Part shown: positions 16,634 through 24,287 of the stretch, piece after piece
How the letters are laid out: every line of letters begins with the position of its first letter
Numbering within the stretch: position 1 is the stretch's first letter
The notes under the pieces: generated by a model
Databases searched by the model: none
Told to the model about the DNA's origin: nothing
The model's input: the letters and a program-made list of their open reading frames with translations, nothing else
Origin: Mycolicibacterium pyrenivorans
Lineage (GTDB): Bacteria > Actinomycetota > Actinomycetes > Mycobacteriales > Mycobacteriaceae
Length of the DNA stretch: 43,960 nt
Assembly (NCBI RefSeq): GCF_025821625.1
Contig: NZ_JACKSH010000192.1
Location: 1 to 43,960 of the forward strand
Direction of reading: 5' to 3'
Translations under genes and position numbers: made by a program

Positions 16634-16647
16634 TAGAACACGTTCCA
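16634..16647. promoter_or_regulatory. KstR-type operator before the acyltransferase-fadD12-lipO operon
   Basis: TAGAACACGTTCCA is a perfect match to the KstR motif TNNAACNNGTTNNA. A TANNNT-type box (TACACT, 16620-16625) ends eight bases earlier, so the operator would cover the transcription start and +1 to +15 region. The GTG start lies 30 bases downstream. The rest of the 214-base gap to the NAT gene shows nothing further. Confidence 0.75.
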
Positions 16648-16676
16648 ATCCGACTTCAGTCTTCCAGGGGGCCGCC

Positions 16677-17486
16677 GTGAGCTCGACAGATATCGAGACG
16701 TCCGAGGTCACGAAGTGGGACCCGGTCCTCACCGAGCGGGTGATGACTCTTCTCAAGCCGTTCCTCAAGGGCTGGCACCGCTCCGAGGTGCGCGGGCTCG
16801 AGACGTTCCCCGCAGGCGGTGCGCTGGTGGTGGCCAACCATTCCGGGGGTCTGTTCCCGATGGACGTGCCCGTCTTCGCCAGCGGCTTCTACGACGAGTT
16901 CGGCTACGACCGGCCGGTGTACACGCTCAGCCACGACATGCTGATGGTCGGGCCGACGGGGGCGTTCTTCAAGAAGACCGGGTTCATCCCCGCCAACCAC
17001 CGCAACGCCGACGAGGCGCTGCGCTCCGGGGGCGTCGTCGTCGTCTTTCCCGGCGGCGACTACGACGTCTACCGGCCGTCGCTGAGCGCCAACAAGATCG
17101 ACTTCGACGGCCGCACCGGTTACGTGCGCGCCGCCCTCAACGCGGGTGTTCCCATCGTGCCGACGGTCGGGATCGGCGGCCAGGAGAGCCAGCTGTTCCT
17201 CACCCGGGGCACCGACGTCGCCAAGGCCCTCGGCCCCATCGCCCGGATGTTCCGGGCCAAGATCGTCCCCGTCTCGTTCGGTTTCCCGTTCGGCCTGTCG
17301 GTCGTCCTGCCGGTGAACGTGCCCCTGCCCGCCAAGATCACGATGAAGGCACTCGAACCGATCCACATCGTCGAGGAGTTCGGCGAGGACCCCGACATCG
17401 ACGAGGTCGACGCCCACGTCCGGCGGGTGATGCAGCGGGCCCTCGACGAGCTGGCCAAGGAGCGCCGCCTCCCGGTGCTGGGCTGA
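16677..17486 (+). CDS. PlsC-type lysophospholipid acyltransferase family protein (Rv1428c-like)
   Basis: This 269-residue protein has the glycerol-phosphate acyltransferase fold. Motif I is atypical, VVANHSGGLFPMD (NHSG in place of NHxxxxD spacing seen in PlsC, with aspartate six residues after the histidine). VVVFPGGDYDVYRP corresponds to motif III, and PIVPTVGIGGQES to motif IV. It likely acylates a lipid acceptor at the membrane. GTG 16677 has an AGGGGG Shine-Dalgarno five bases upstream; a longer frame from 16455 would include the promoter and KstR box. The next gene starts three bases after its stop. Confidence 0.85.
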   Translation: MSSTDIETSEVTKWDPVLTERVMTLLKPFLKGWHRSEVRGLETFPAGGALVVANHSGGLFPMDVPVFASGFYDEFGYDRPVYTLSHDMLMVGPTGAFFKKTGFIPANHRNADEALRSGGVVVVFPGGDYDVYRPSLSANKIDFDGRTGYVRAALNAGVPIVPTVGIGGQESQLFLTRGTDVAKALGPIARMFRAKIVPVSFGFPFGLSVVLPVNVPLPAKITMKALEPIHIVEEFGEDPDIDEVDAHVRRVMQRALDELAKERRLPVLG

Positions 17487-17489
17487 CGC

Positions 17490-19124
17490 ATGGGCATCAC
17501 CGACCCCATCACCAAGCCGCTGGGCCTGCTGTCCACGATGGTGCGCGCGGGCATCATCGCGCCGATGCGCCCCGACAAGTACCTGCGCATCGGCGCGGCG
17601 ATGCAGCGCGAGAACATGGCGATCACCTCCGGGTTCGCCGCCGCCGCGCAGCGCTGCGGCGACCGGGCGGGCCTGGTCGACGAGCTCGGCATCCTGACGT
17701 GGCGCCAGATCGACCGGCGCGCCGACGCGTTCGCCGCGGCGCTGCAGGCGCTGCCCGGAGGCCAGCCCGAGGTCATCGGGCTGATGGCGCGCAATCACCG
17801 CGGCTTCGTCGACGCACTGATCGCCGCCAACCGGATCGGCGCGGAGGTGCTGCTGCTGAACACCTCGTTCGCCGGGCCCGCCCTGGCCGAGGTGCTTGAG
17901 CGCGAGGGCGCGGGCAAGTCGGTCGCGGTCGTCTACGACGAGGAGTTCACCGAGACGGTGGACCGGGCGCTGGCCGAGCGCCCGGACACCACCCGCATCG
18001 TCGCCTGGACCGATACCCCCGCAGCGTCGTTGACCGTCGAGCAGATGATCACCGAGCACGAGGGGCAGGAGCCGCGGCGGGCCGCAGCGAAGAGCCGGGT
18101 GATCCTGCTGACGTCGGGCACCACCGGCACCCCGAAGGGCGCCACCCACTCCGGGGGCGACCCCAGCGTGCTCAAGGCCATCCTCGACCGGACCCCGTGG
18201 CGTGCGGAGCAGCCCGTGGTGATCGTCGCGCCGATGTTCCACGCCTGGGGGTTCTCGCAGCTCGCGTTCGCGGCGTCGATGGCCTGCACGGTCATCACGC
18301 GACGCAAGTTCGACCCGGAAGCCACGCTGGACCTCGTCGATCGGCACCGCGCCACCGGGCTGTGCGTCGTGCCGGTGATGTTCGACCGCATCATGGACCT
18401 GCCAGAGGCGGTCCTCGACAAGTACAGCGGCCGCTCGCTGCGTTTCGCGTCGGCTTCGGGATCGCGGATGCGTCCCGACGTCGTGATCGCCTTCATGGAC
18501 CGCTTCGGCGACGTCATCTACAACAACTACAACGCCACCGAGGCCGGCATGATCGCGACCGCGACACCGCGTGATCTGCGCGCCGCGCCCGACACCGCGG
18601 GACGACCCGCCGAGGGCACCGAGATCCGCATCCTCGACAGCGACATGACCGAGGTGCCCACCGGCGGGGTCGGAAGCATCTACGTGCGCAACTCCACCCA
18701 GTTCGACGGTTACACCTCCGGGCACTCCAAGGATTTCCACGAGGGCTTCATGTCGTCGGGCGACGTCGGTTATGTCGACGAGGCCGGACGGCTGTTCGTG
18801 GTCGGCCGCGACGACGAGATGATCGTCTCCGGCGGTGAGAACGTCTACCCGATCGAGGTGGAGAACACGCTGGCCGCCCACCCCGAGGTCGCCGAGGCGT
18901 CGGTCATCGGCGTGGACGACGAACAGTACGGACAGCGGCTGGCGGCGTTCGTGGTTTTGAAAGCCGGCGCCGCGGTTACCCCCGAGACGCTCAAGCAACA
19001 CGTCCGAGAGAATCTCGCGAACTACAAAGTGCCCAGGGAGATCACGATTCTCGACGAGCTCCCTCGAAGCATCACCGGCAAGATCTCCCGCAAGGAGTTA
19101 CAGGACCGGTCGGGGAAGGCTTAG
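17490..19124 (+). CDS. fadD12: Fatty-acyl-CoA/AMP synthetase (FadD12-like)
   Basis: This 544-residue ANL-superfamily enzyme has the ATP-binding P-loop LLTSGTTGTPKGATH, the adenine motif YNNYNATEAG, the hinge aspartate in SSGDVGYVDEAGRLFVVGRDD, and the catalytic lysine in RSITGKISRKEL. It activates a carboxylate as acyl-AMP and then acyl-CoA. An N-terminal segment (PITKPLGLLSTMVRAG) precedes the core. The order acyltransferase-ligase-lipase matches Rv1428c-Rv1427c(fadD12)-Rv1426c from memory, and the operon has a KstR box, so sterol-derived or fatty acids are plausible substrates. Confidence 0.85.
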   Translation: MGITDPITKPLGLLSTMVRAGIIAPMRPDKYLRIGAAMQRENMAITSGFAAAAQRCGDRAGLVDELGILTWRQIDRRADAFAAALQALPGGQPEVIGLMARNHRGFVDALIAANRIGAEVLLLNTSFAGPALAEVLEREGAGKSVAVVYDEEFTETVDRALAERPDTTRIVAWTDTPAASLTVEQMITEHEGQEPRRAAAKSRVILLTSGTTGTPKGATHSGGDPSVLKAILDRTPWRAEQPVVIVAPMFHAWGFSQLAFAASMACTVITRRKFDPEATLDLVDRHRATGLCVVPVMFDRIMDLPEAVLDKYSGRSLRFASASGSRMRPDVVIAFMDRFGDVIYNNYNATEAGMIATATPRDLRAAPDTAGRPAEGTEIRILDSDMTEVPTGGVGSIYVRNSTQFDGYTSGHSKDFHEGFMSSGDVGYVDEAGRLFVVGRDDEMIVSGGENVYPIEVENTLAAHPEVAEASVIGVDDEQYGQRLAAFVVLKAGAAVTPETLKQHVRENLANYKVPREITILDELPRSITGKISRKELQDRSGKA

Positions 19125-19133
19125 AACGTAGCA

Positions 19134-20372
19134 ATGGCTAAACGACGACCGCTGCTGCGCGCCGTTGCGGAGTTGGCGAACGCCGCCAACGGCGTGCGCC
19201 CGCTGGCCCGCGAGGGCTACCCCACCATCCCGGTTTTCGCGTTCGGCTGGCCGACCTCGGAGATGTCGCAGCTGTATCTGGCCGGCTCGATGATCGACGC
19301 GGTGCGCCGCGGCATCCGCGGCGACTTCAGGGGGGCTCGGGGGCGGATCGCCTTGCTGCTCACCGTCATCGCGTGGGGCCTGCTCGGTTTGATCCATCAC
19401 CGCAACGTGACATCGCAACCGCATTTCGAGCAGCCGCTGCGGGACGCGCTCGGCGCGCACTACCAGCAGATCGCCGATAAGGCGAGGTCCAATCGGCGGC
19501 GCGTCATCGGCGTGCCCCCCAACGATCTGGTCCGGCGCCGCTACGTCGAGAGGGCGGGCACCGTCCAGTACGGCCCGCACGGCAAGGTCAACATGGCCGA
19601 CATCTGGCGGCGCGCCGACCTCCCCCGCGACGGGAAAGCGCCTGTCCTCCTTCAGGTTCCGGGTGGCGCCTGGTCCATCGGGATGCGCAGGCCCCAGGCC
19701 TACCCGCTGCTGAGCCACCTCGCCGACCACGGGTGGGTGTGCGTGTCGATCGACTACCGGGTCAGCCCGCGCAACACCTGGCCGGATCACATGGTCGACG
19801 TCAAACGGGCACTGGCCTGGATCAAGGAACACATCGCCGAGTACGGCGGCGACCCCGACTTCGTGGCGATCAGCGGCGGTTCGGCGGGTGGGCATCTGTC
19901 GGCGCTGGCCGCACTGACCGCCGACGACCCGCAGTTCCAACCGGGTTTCGAGGATGCCGACACCTCGGTGGTGGCCGCCGTTCCCGTCTATGGGCGATAC
20001 GACTGGGTATCCGCACAAGGCAACGGGCGCAGGGAGTTCCTCGGGTTCCTGCAGAAGTTCGTCGTCAAGTTGCCGATCCTGGCCAACCGCCAGGTGTATG
20101 TCGACGCCTCGCCGAGTTACCGGCTACGTGCCGACGCCCCGCCGTTCTTCATCCTGCACGGACAAGACGATTCGATCATCCCGGTCCCCGAGGGCCGGGA
20201 GTTCGCCGAAGCGCTGCGGGAGGTGTCGACGTCGCCGGTGGTTTATGCCGAGATCCCGCACGCCCAGCACGCGTTCGACTTCTACTACGGCTCGCCGCGG
20301 GCGCACTACACCGCACAGGCGATCGAGACGTTCCTGTTCTGGGTGCGGGCCCAGCGCAACTCCGCCGGCTAG
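19134..20372 (+). CDS. lipO: Alpha/beta hydrolase, esterase/lipase (LipO-like)
   Basis: This 412-residue protein has an N-terminal extension with a possible membrane helix (GRIALLLTVIAWGLLGLI) and a C-terminal alpha/beta-hydrolase domain. The oxyanion-hole motif is VPGGAWSIG, the nucleophile elbow SGGSAGGH, the acid lies in HGQDDSIIP, and the histidine in HAQHAFD. It is related to the LipC product of 22886-24118. It is the third gene of the KstR-boxed operon and probably hydrolyses a lipid ester feeding the adjacent FadD. Its TAG stop shares the tetranucleotide CTAG (20369-20372) with the stop of the convergent tetR gene. Confidence 0.82.
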   Translation: MAKRRPLLRAVAELANAANGVRPLAREGYPTIPVFAFGWPTSEMSQLYLAGSMIDAVRRGIRGDFRGARGRIALLLTVIAWGLLGLIHHRNVTSQPHFEQPLRDALGAHYQQIADKARSNRRRVIGVPPNDLVRRRYVERAGTVQYGPHGKVNMADIWRRADLPRDGKAPVLLQVPGGAWSIGMRRPQAYPLLSHLADHGWVCVSIDYRVSPRNTWPDHMVDVKRALAWIKEHIAEYGGDPDFVAISGGSAGGHLSALAALTADDPQFQPGFEDADTSVVAAVPVYGRYDWVSAQGNGRREFLGFLQKFVVKLPILANRQVYVDASPSYRLRADAPPFFILHGQDDSIIPVPEGREFAEALREVSTSPVVYAEIPHAQHAFDFYYGSPRAHYTAQAIETFLFWVRAQRNSAG

Positions 20373-20908
20373 GTCACGACTCCCCGGTTCAGCACCGCCA
20401 GCGTGCGGTCCGGCCAGCCTCTGTCGACGGTGCCGGTGCGGGCCAGTTCGGCGACGTAACCCCCGACGATCATGTCGATGACCGTGTCACCGTCACCGCT
20501 GTCGCCGCCGAGCACCTCGATGGCCTGTCCCCGGTGAGCTCCCAGGATCGCCCGGAACGCCTCGCTGAAGTCGGGGTCTTCATCGGTCAGCAGGGCGGCG
20601 AACCCGCCGACGCCGATCCCGTTGGCGATGACGTCGACGGACTGCGAGACCACCCAGCGGAGCCGCTGCTCGCGGCTTGACTCCGGCGGGATCGCGGGTC
20701 GCATCACCAGGCCCTCGAGGGCCGCCGTGAGCAGGGCGCGGCGGTTCGGGTGGCGCCGGTAGATGGTGGTCTTCGCGATACCCGTGGCCTCGACGACGGC
20801 CTGCATCGTCACCGCCCGCGGACCACGCGCCCGCAGGATCTGCAGGGCCGCCTCGAGTATCCGCGTGCCCACCTCGTCGACGCGTGCCGCAGCGTCACTA
20901 CCGGCCAT
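20369..20908 (-). CDS. TetR-family transcriptional regulator
   Basis: The N-terminal ~60 residues form the TetR helix-turn-helix: GTRILEAALQILRARGPRA, MQAVVEATGIAKTTIYRRHP and NRRALLTAALEG. The C-terminal ligand domain is shorter than usual (about 180 residues in total) and includes SVDVIANGIGVGGFAALL. It is divergent from a small membrane-protein gene across an operator array (20952-20989), so it probably represses both. ATG 20908 has a GAGGGGG Shine-Dalgarno; an upstream ATG at 20938 is possible. The ligand is unknown. Confidence 0.85.
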   Translation of the reverse strand: MAGSDAAARVDEVGTRILEAALQILRARGPRAVTMQAVVEATGIAKTTIYRRHPNRRALLTAALEGLVMRPAIPPESSREQRLRWVVSQSVDVIANGIGVGGFAALLTDEDPDFSEAFRAILGAHRGQAIEVLGGDSGDGDTVIDMIVGGYVAELARTGTVDRGWPDRTLAVLNRGVVT

Positions 20909-20951
20909 ATCCCCCTCGTTTCGGGTGCTCAGGAGCATTCCACCGCAGAGT

Positions 20952-20989
20952 ACGCTACACTAGACGTAGCGCTACGCTACCCGTAGCGT
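20952..20989. promoter_or_regulatory. Multi-half-site TetR operator
   Basis: Five half-sites CGCTAC/GTAGCG occur at 20953-20958, 20966-20971, 20970-20975, 20975-20980 and 20983-20988. The best dyad is ACGCTAC-CC-GTAGCGT at 20974-20989, and GTAGCGCTAC is a 10-bp palindrome. The array lies between the divergent tetR gene and the membrane-protein gene and ends ten bases before the latter's AGGAGG. Confidence 0.75.
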
Positions 20990-21009
20990 AGTTCACATAG
21001 GAGGATGTC

Positions 21010-21408
21010 ATGCGCAAAGTGCTTTCCCGTGTCCCACTGCCCGCGGTGGGCTATGTCCTGACTCTGATCGGCTTCGTCTTTCTCGGCCTCTTCGTCGCGG
21101 CGCTCGGCTTCGGATTCGCCCAGGCCGCCGTCTTCGGGGTGGCGATGGTCGTCAGCTATGCCGGGGCCGCGTTGTGCTTCGCACTGCGCCGTCGCCAGAT
21201 GGCCGCCGCCGACCCCACCGACGACGTCGTTCTCGGCCTCGACCCGATCCGCGGGAACACCGACCGCTCGGCCGCCGAACGCTACGTCCTGAGGTATCGC
21301 GGTCAAGGCACCACGCACGCCGCCGCTGCCACACCCGTGGTCCGCGCCGCCGACAGTTCGGACGGCGCGCGGGACGGATCCGGCAGGCGACTCGCCCACG
21401 CGGCCTGA
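21010..21408 (+). CDS. Small two-helix membrane protein under TetR control
   Basis: This 132-residue protein has two membrane helices (VGYVLTLIGFVFLGLFVAAL and AAVFGVAMVVSYAGAALCF) and a disordered polar C-terminal half rich in arginine and alanine. AGGAGG lies five bases before the ATG. The family is not recognised. It is the only obvious target of the adjacent TetR besides tetR itself; it might be an accessory or export protein, but the sequence does not show this. Confidence 0.7.
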   Translation: MRKVLSRVPLPAVGYVLTLIGFVFLGLFVAALGFGFAQAAVFGVAMVVSYAGAALCFALRRRQMAAADPTDDVVLGLDPIRGNTDRSAAERYVLRYRGQGTTHAAAATPVVRAADSSDGARDGSGRRLAHAA

Positions 21409-21431
21409 CGACGCGGCGGTCGGCGGGACCG

Positions 21432-22862
21432 CTACGGCGCCATAGCGGTCTCGACGACCGTCAGCTCCTCGGGAAGCCCTGCCGCGGCGCGGATCTCGAC
21501 GAACGCGTGGACCATCGCATCGGTCAACTCGTGCGGATCCTCGAGCGTCCTGCCGTCCGAGAGCACCGAGATGTTCAGCTGGTCGACGTAGCTCCAGACC
21601 GTGATGTTGAGCCCGCTGCCCGCGGTCAACGGACCGACCGAGTAGATCTCCGTCACCAGCGCGCCGCCGACCCTGGCGCGCTCCCGCGGGCCGGGCACGT
21701 TGGAGATCGGCAGGTTCATCACCTTGTTCTGGCCGTCCTTGTTCGACAGCCACCGGAACATCGCCTCCGCGGGGGCCGGCGGGAAGTACGCCGACCATCG
21801 ACTCACCAGTTCGGGACCGATGAGGTTGTTGCTCTCCTTGCCGATCTCGGCGGCGTCGTGAGCCGCGCGGACCCGGCCGAGAGGATCCTCGACGTCCACC
21901 GGCAGGCTGACCAGCACACCCGTGAAGTAGTTGCCGGAGATGCGGTCCCTGGAGAAGTCGAAGCTGACCGGAACCGAGGCCAGCAACGGATGATCCGCGC
22001 GACCGTCGTACTTCAACAACAGCTGCCGCAGCGCCCCTGCCGACAGCGACAGCACCATGTCGTTGATCGTGACACCCAGGTGCTTGCCGGTCTGCTTGAC
22101 GTCGTCGAGCGACAGCGTGGCGGTCGCGAACCGTCGCGTGGCATCCACCATGTGGTTCATGAACGACGGTGGCGGGGTGAAAGGCCTGGTCAGCTCCGGT
22201 GACAGTTTGTGAGGGCTGTTGCGAACCCGGCGCACGCCCTGCGCGGTGTAGCGCACCACCGACGGGAACTTGCCGATCTGACGGAGATGGTCGGCGAAGG
22301 CCGAGCGCACCAGTTCACCCTTGGACGGCGCCGGATCGGTGGCATAGGAATCCCGTTCCACGGTGGGACCGTCCTGCAGGTCCATCCCGCGGGCCAGCAG
22401 GTTCGCCGAGGCGACACCGTCGGCCAGCGCGTGATGGATCTTGCCGAGAACGGCGATGCGGCCGTCGGCAAGTCCTTCGATCAGGTACATCTCCCACAGC
22501 GGGCGGCTGCGATCCAGCGGAGTGCTGGCGATCCTGCCCACCGCCTCGTCGAGTTGACGGCGCCCGCCGGGCGCGTCGACACGACAGGACCGGACGTGGT
22601 ACTCGAGGTCGACCTCGGCGTTCTCCCGCCACATCGGGTGGTGGAACTTGAACGGGATGTCGATCAGCTCGTAGCGGAACGGGTCGAGCTTGTAGAGCCT
22701 GCTGTGGATGACCTTGCGCAGCTCTTCGACCCCGAACTTCGCCTCACCCCCCTGTTTGAGGAGGTCGTCGAGTTGGATCACGGCCAGCTTGAGCGTGTGC
22801 ATGTGAACGTTGGGGGTTTCGCTGTACAGCAGCACAGCATCCCACCCGCGAAGCCTCTTCAC
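21432..22862 (-). CDS. Wax ester synthase / diacylglycerol acyltransferase (Rv0221-like)
   Basis: This 476-residue protein is a WS/DGAT enzyme that esterifies acyl-CoA to diacylglycerol or fatty alcohol for storage lipid. The catalytic HHxxxDG motif is seen in KIHHALADGVA near residue 140. The N-terminal MKRLRGWDAVLLYSE and C-terminal NLPISNVPGPRE are family hallmarks. GTG 22862 has an AGGAGG Shine-Dalgarno, and the upstream CCTCC in the short gap could pair with it. It lies 23 bases downstream of lipC on the same strand, so hydrolysis and resynthesis of acylglycerols may be co-regulated. Confidence 0.9.
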   Translation of the reverse strand: MKRLRGWDAVLLYSETPNVHMHTLKLAVIQLDDLLKQGGEAKFGVEELRKVIHSRLYKLDPFRYELIDIPFKFHHPMWRENAEVDLEYHVRSCRVDAPGGRRQLDEAVGRIASTPLDRSRPLWEMYLIEGLADGRIAVLGKIHHALADGVASANLLARGMDLQDGPTVERDSYATDPAPSKGELVRSAFADHLRQIGKFPSVVRYTAQGVRRVRNSPHKLSPELTRPFTPPPSFMNHMVDATRRFATATLSLDDVKQTGKHLGVTINDMVLSLSAGALRQLLLKYDGRADHPLLASVPVSFDFSRDRISGNYFTGVLVSLPVDVEDPLGRVRAAHDAAEIGKESNNLIGPELVSRWSAYFPPAPAEAMFRWLSNKDGQNKVMNLPISNVPGPRERARVGGALVTEIYSVGPLTAGSGLNITVWSYVDQLNISVLSDGRTLEDPHELTDAMVHAFVEIRAAAGLPEELTVVETAMAP

Positions 22863-22885
22863 CCAATTACCTCCTGCCCGGGAGG

Positions 22886-24118
22886 CTATATAACCTCTTT
22901 GGCGCCGATGAGGCTTCTGTTTCGATGAATGTGGTTGAGGAACAAGCCGATTGCCGTCGATGCGGCACCTGTCCGGGCCCCGTCCATCATGTCGAAGCCA
23001 TGGCCTGCCCCGGGCAGTTCGACGTAACTCACCACCGAGCGGGACACGCTCTTGAGCCGGTCGACGAAGCTGCGTGCCTGGGCGACCGGGATGACGCTGT
23101 CGCCGGTGCCGTGCACGACCAGGAACGGCGGCGCCTCGGAGTGCACCCGCGCGATCGGGGAGGCCTTGCGGAACACGTCGGGGTGCTTGGCGAGCTTGCG
23201 CCGCACGACGACACGCTCGAGGAAGTCGACGAACCGGACCCGCTCGACGGTCGACTTGTCCTCCCAGTCGTAGCGTCCGTAGATCCCGACGACGGCGTCC
23301 ACCGACGTGTCCGACCCTTCCGGCAGCTCCCCCTGCAGATCGGGATCGTTGGCCGTCAGGCCCGCGAGCGCAGCCAGGTGGCCGCCGGCCGACGTGCCCG
23401 CGATCGTCACGAAGTTGCGATCACCGCCGAACTTGTCGACATTGGCCCTGGCCCAGGCGATGGCCGCCTTGACGTCCATGATGTGCGCGGGCCACGGGTT
23501 GTGCGGCGCGACCCGGTAGTCGATGGACAGACACACCCAGCCCTTCTCGGCGAGATGGGACATCAACGCGTAGCCCTGCAGGAACCGACTGCCGTGCACC
23601 CACGCCCCACCGGGCACGAACAGCAGCACCGGAGCCGAGTGGTCGGTCAGGTCGTCGCGACGCCACACGTCCATGAGCTGGGTGGGCCGCGGCCCGTACT
23701 GGACCGACGTGCGGTGCACGTGCTTGCGGTGCTCCCGCATCTTCCAGAAGGGGGGCGTGCGCTCGGGCTGCGGCCATTCCAGGTCGAGATCCTTGGCCGA
23801 GACGACCCCGCGCAGCGCGGCCTCGGTGACCGCGATCGTGCACTCCCGCTCCTGGCGCTTGACCTCTGCCTCACCGGCGTCCTTGGCCGTGAACAGCGAC
23901 CGCGCCGCCGCACCGAGGAAATCCGGTGCGTGCCGGGCTCCCCAGATGCCTGCCGCGGTCAACACGCCAAGGGGCTCAAGGTGTTTCCCGATCACGGGCA
24001 GCGAAGCCGATGCGACGCTCATCGCCAGCAAGTGGTCGGACGGACCGGCTTTCAGCAACCATTGCAGGCGGGTGGAGAAGGTCGGGCCGGGGTACCGGAT
24101 GTCCGGTCGATCCGTCAT
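22886..24118 (-). CDS. lipC: LipC-like esterase/lipase
   Basis: This 410-residue alpha/beta hydrolase has an N-terminal extension followed by the catalytic domain: oxyanion motif VPGGAWVHGS, nucleophile AGTSAGGH, acid HGTGDSVIP and histidine PGAGHGFD. It cleaves short-chain to medium-chain esters in related enzymes. Position beside the WS/DGAT gene matches Rv0220-Rv0221. ATG 24118 was chosen because TACGCT lies six bases upstream, a leaderless geometry. The reading frame upstream to 25216 is antisense to the fadE gene and not coding. Confidence 0.85.
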   Translation of the reverse strand: MTDRPDIRYPGPTFSTRLQWLLKAGPSDHLLAMSVASASLPVIGKHLEPLGVLTAAGIWGARHAPDFLGAAARSLFTAKDAGEAEVKRQERECTIAVTEAALRGVVSAKDLDLEWPQPERTPPFWKMREHRKHVHRTSVQYGPRPTQLMDVWRRDDLTDHSAPVLLFVPGGAWVHGSRFLQGYALMSHLAEKGWVCLSIDYRVAPHNPWPAHIMDVKAAIAWARANVDKFGGDRNFVTIAGTSAGGHLAALAGLTANDPDLQGELPEGSDTSVDAVVGIYGRYDWEDKSTVERVRFVDFLERVVVRRKLAKHPDVFRKASPIARVHSEAPPFLVVHGTGDSVIPVAQARSFVDRLKSVSRSVVSYVELPGAGHGFDMMDGARTGAASTAIGLFLNHIHRNRSLIGAKEVI

Positions 24119-24124
24119 TTCGCG

Positions 24125-24130
24125 AGCGTA
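24125..24130 (-). promoter_or_regulatory. -10 element of a leaderless lipC promoter
   Basis: On the minus strand TACGCT fits TANNNT and is six bases from the lipC ATG. No Shine-Dalgarno sequence is present. Confidence 0.5.
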
Positions 24131-24195
24131 CCCCGATGCGGCGAACCCAAACGGACAATCTGGATGAAGTTGTCTACTCGCGTCGATTCGTCGCC

Positions 24196-24219
24196 AAATT
24201 GTGACCTCGGTCACAATTT
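24196..24219. promoter_or_regulatory. CRP-type palindrome in the lipC-fadE divergent region
   Basis: A perfect 24-bp inverted repeat contains TGTGA-CCTCGG-TCACA, which equals the classical CRP consensus TGTGA-N6-TCACA; the symmetry extends to AAATTGTGACC on each side. Mycobacterial CRP (Rv3676 type) recognises closely related GTGA-N6-TCAC sites. It is centred about 90 bases from the lipC start and about 80 bases from the fadE start, so it could serve either gene. Confidence 0.7.
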
Positions 24220-24250
24220 CTGCGGCACCCGCGGAGCACGCTAACTTCGA

Positions 24251-24264
24251 TTGACGACCGTCAA
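24251..24264. promoter_or_regulatory. TTGAC-N4-GTCAA operator before fadE
   Basis: TTGACGACCGTCAA is a perfect 14-base dyad, 23 bases upstream of the GTG start of the fused fadE gene. A -10-like TAACTT (24242-24247) places it at the likely transcription start. The same TTGAC-N4-GTCAA pattern occurs at 35272-35285 before fadD4. Confidence 0.6.
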
Positions 24265-24287
24265 CTCGAAGAAGAGGGCCCTCCACC

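Noticed and set aside
16455..16676. N-terminal extension of the PlsC-type acyltransferase from GTG 16455
   Set aside because: It would include the KstR box and promoter, and the residues look non-coding; GTG 16677 has a good Shine-Dalgarno.
16656..19001. 781-codon minus-strand frame
   Set aside because: It is antisense to the acyltransferase and fadD12 genes, and its residue composition is typical of a shadow frame.
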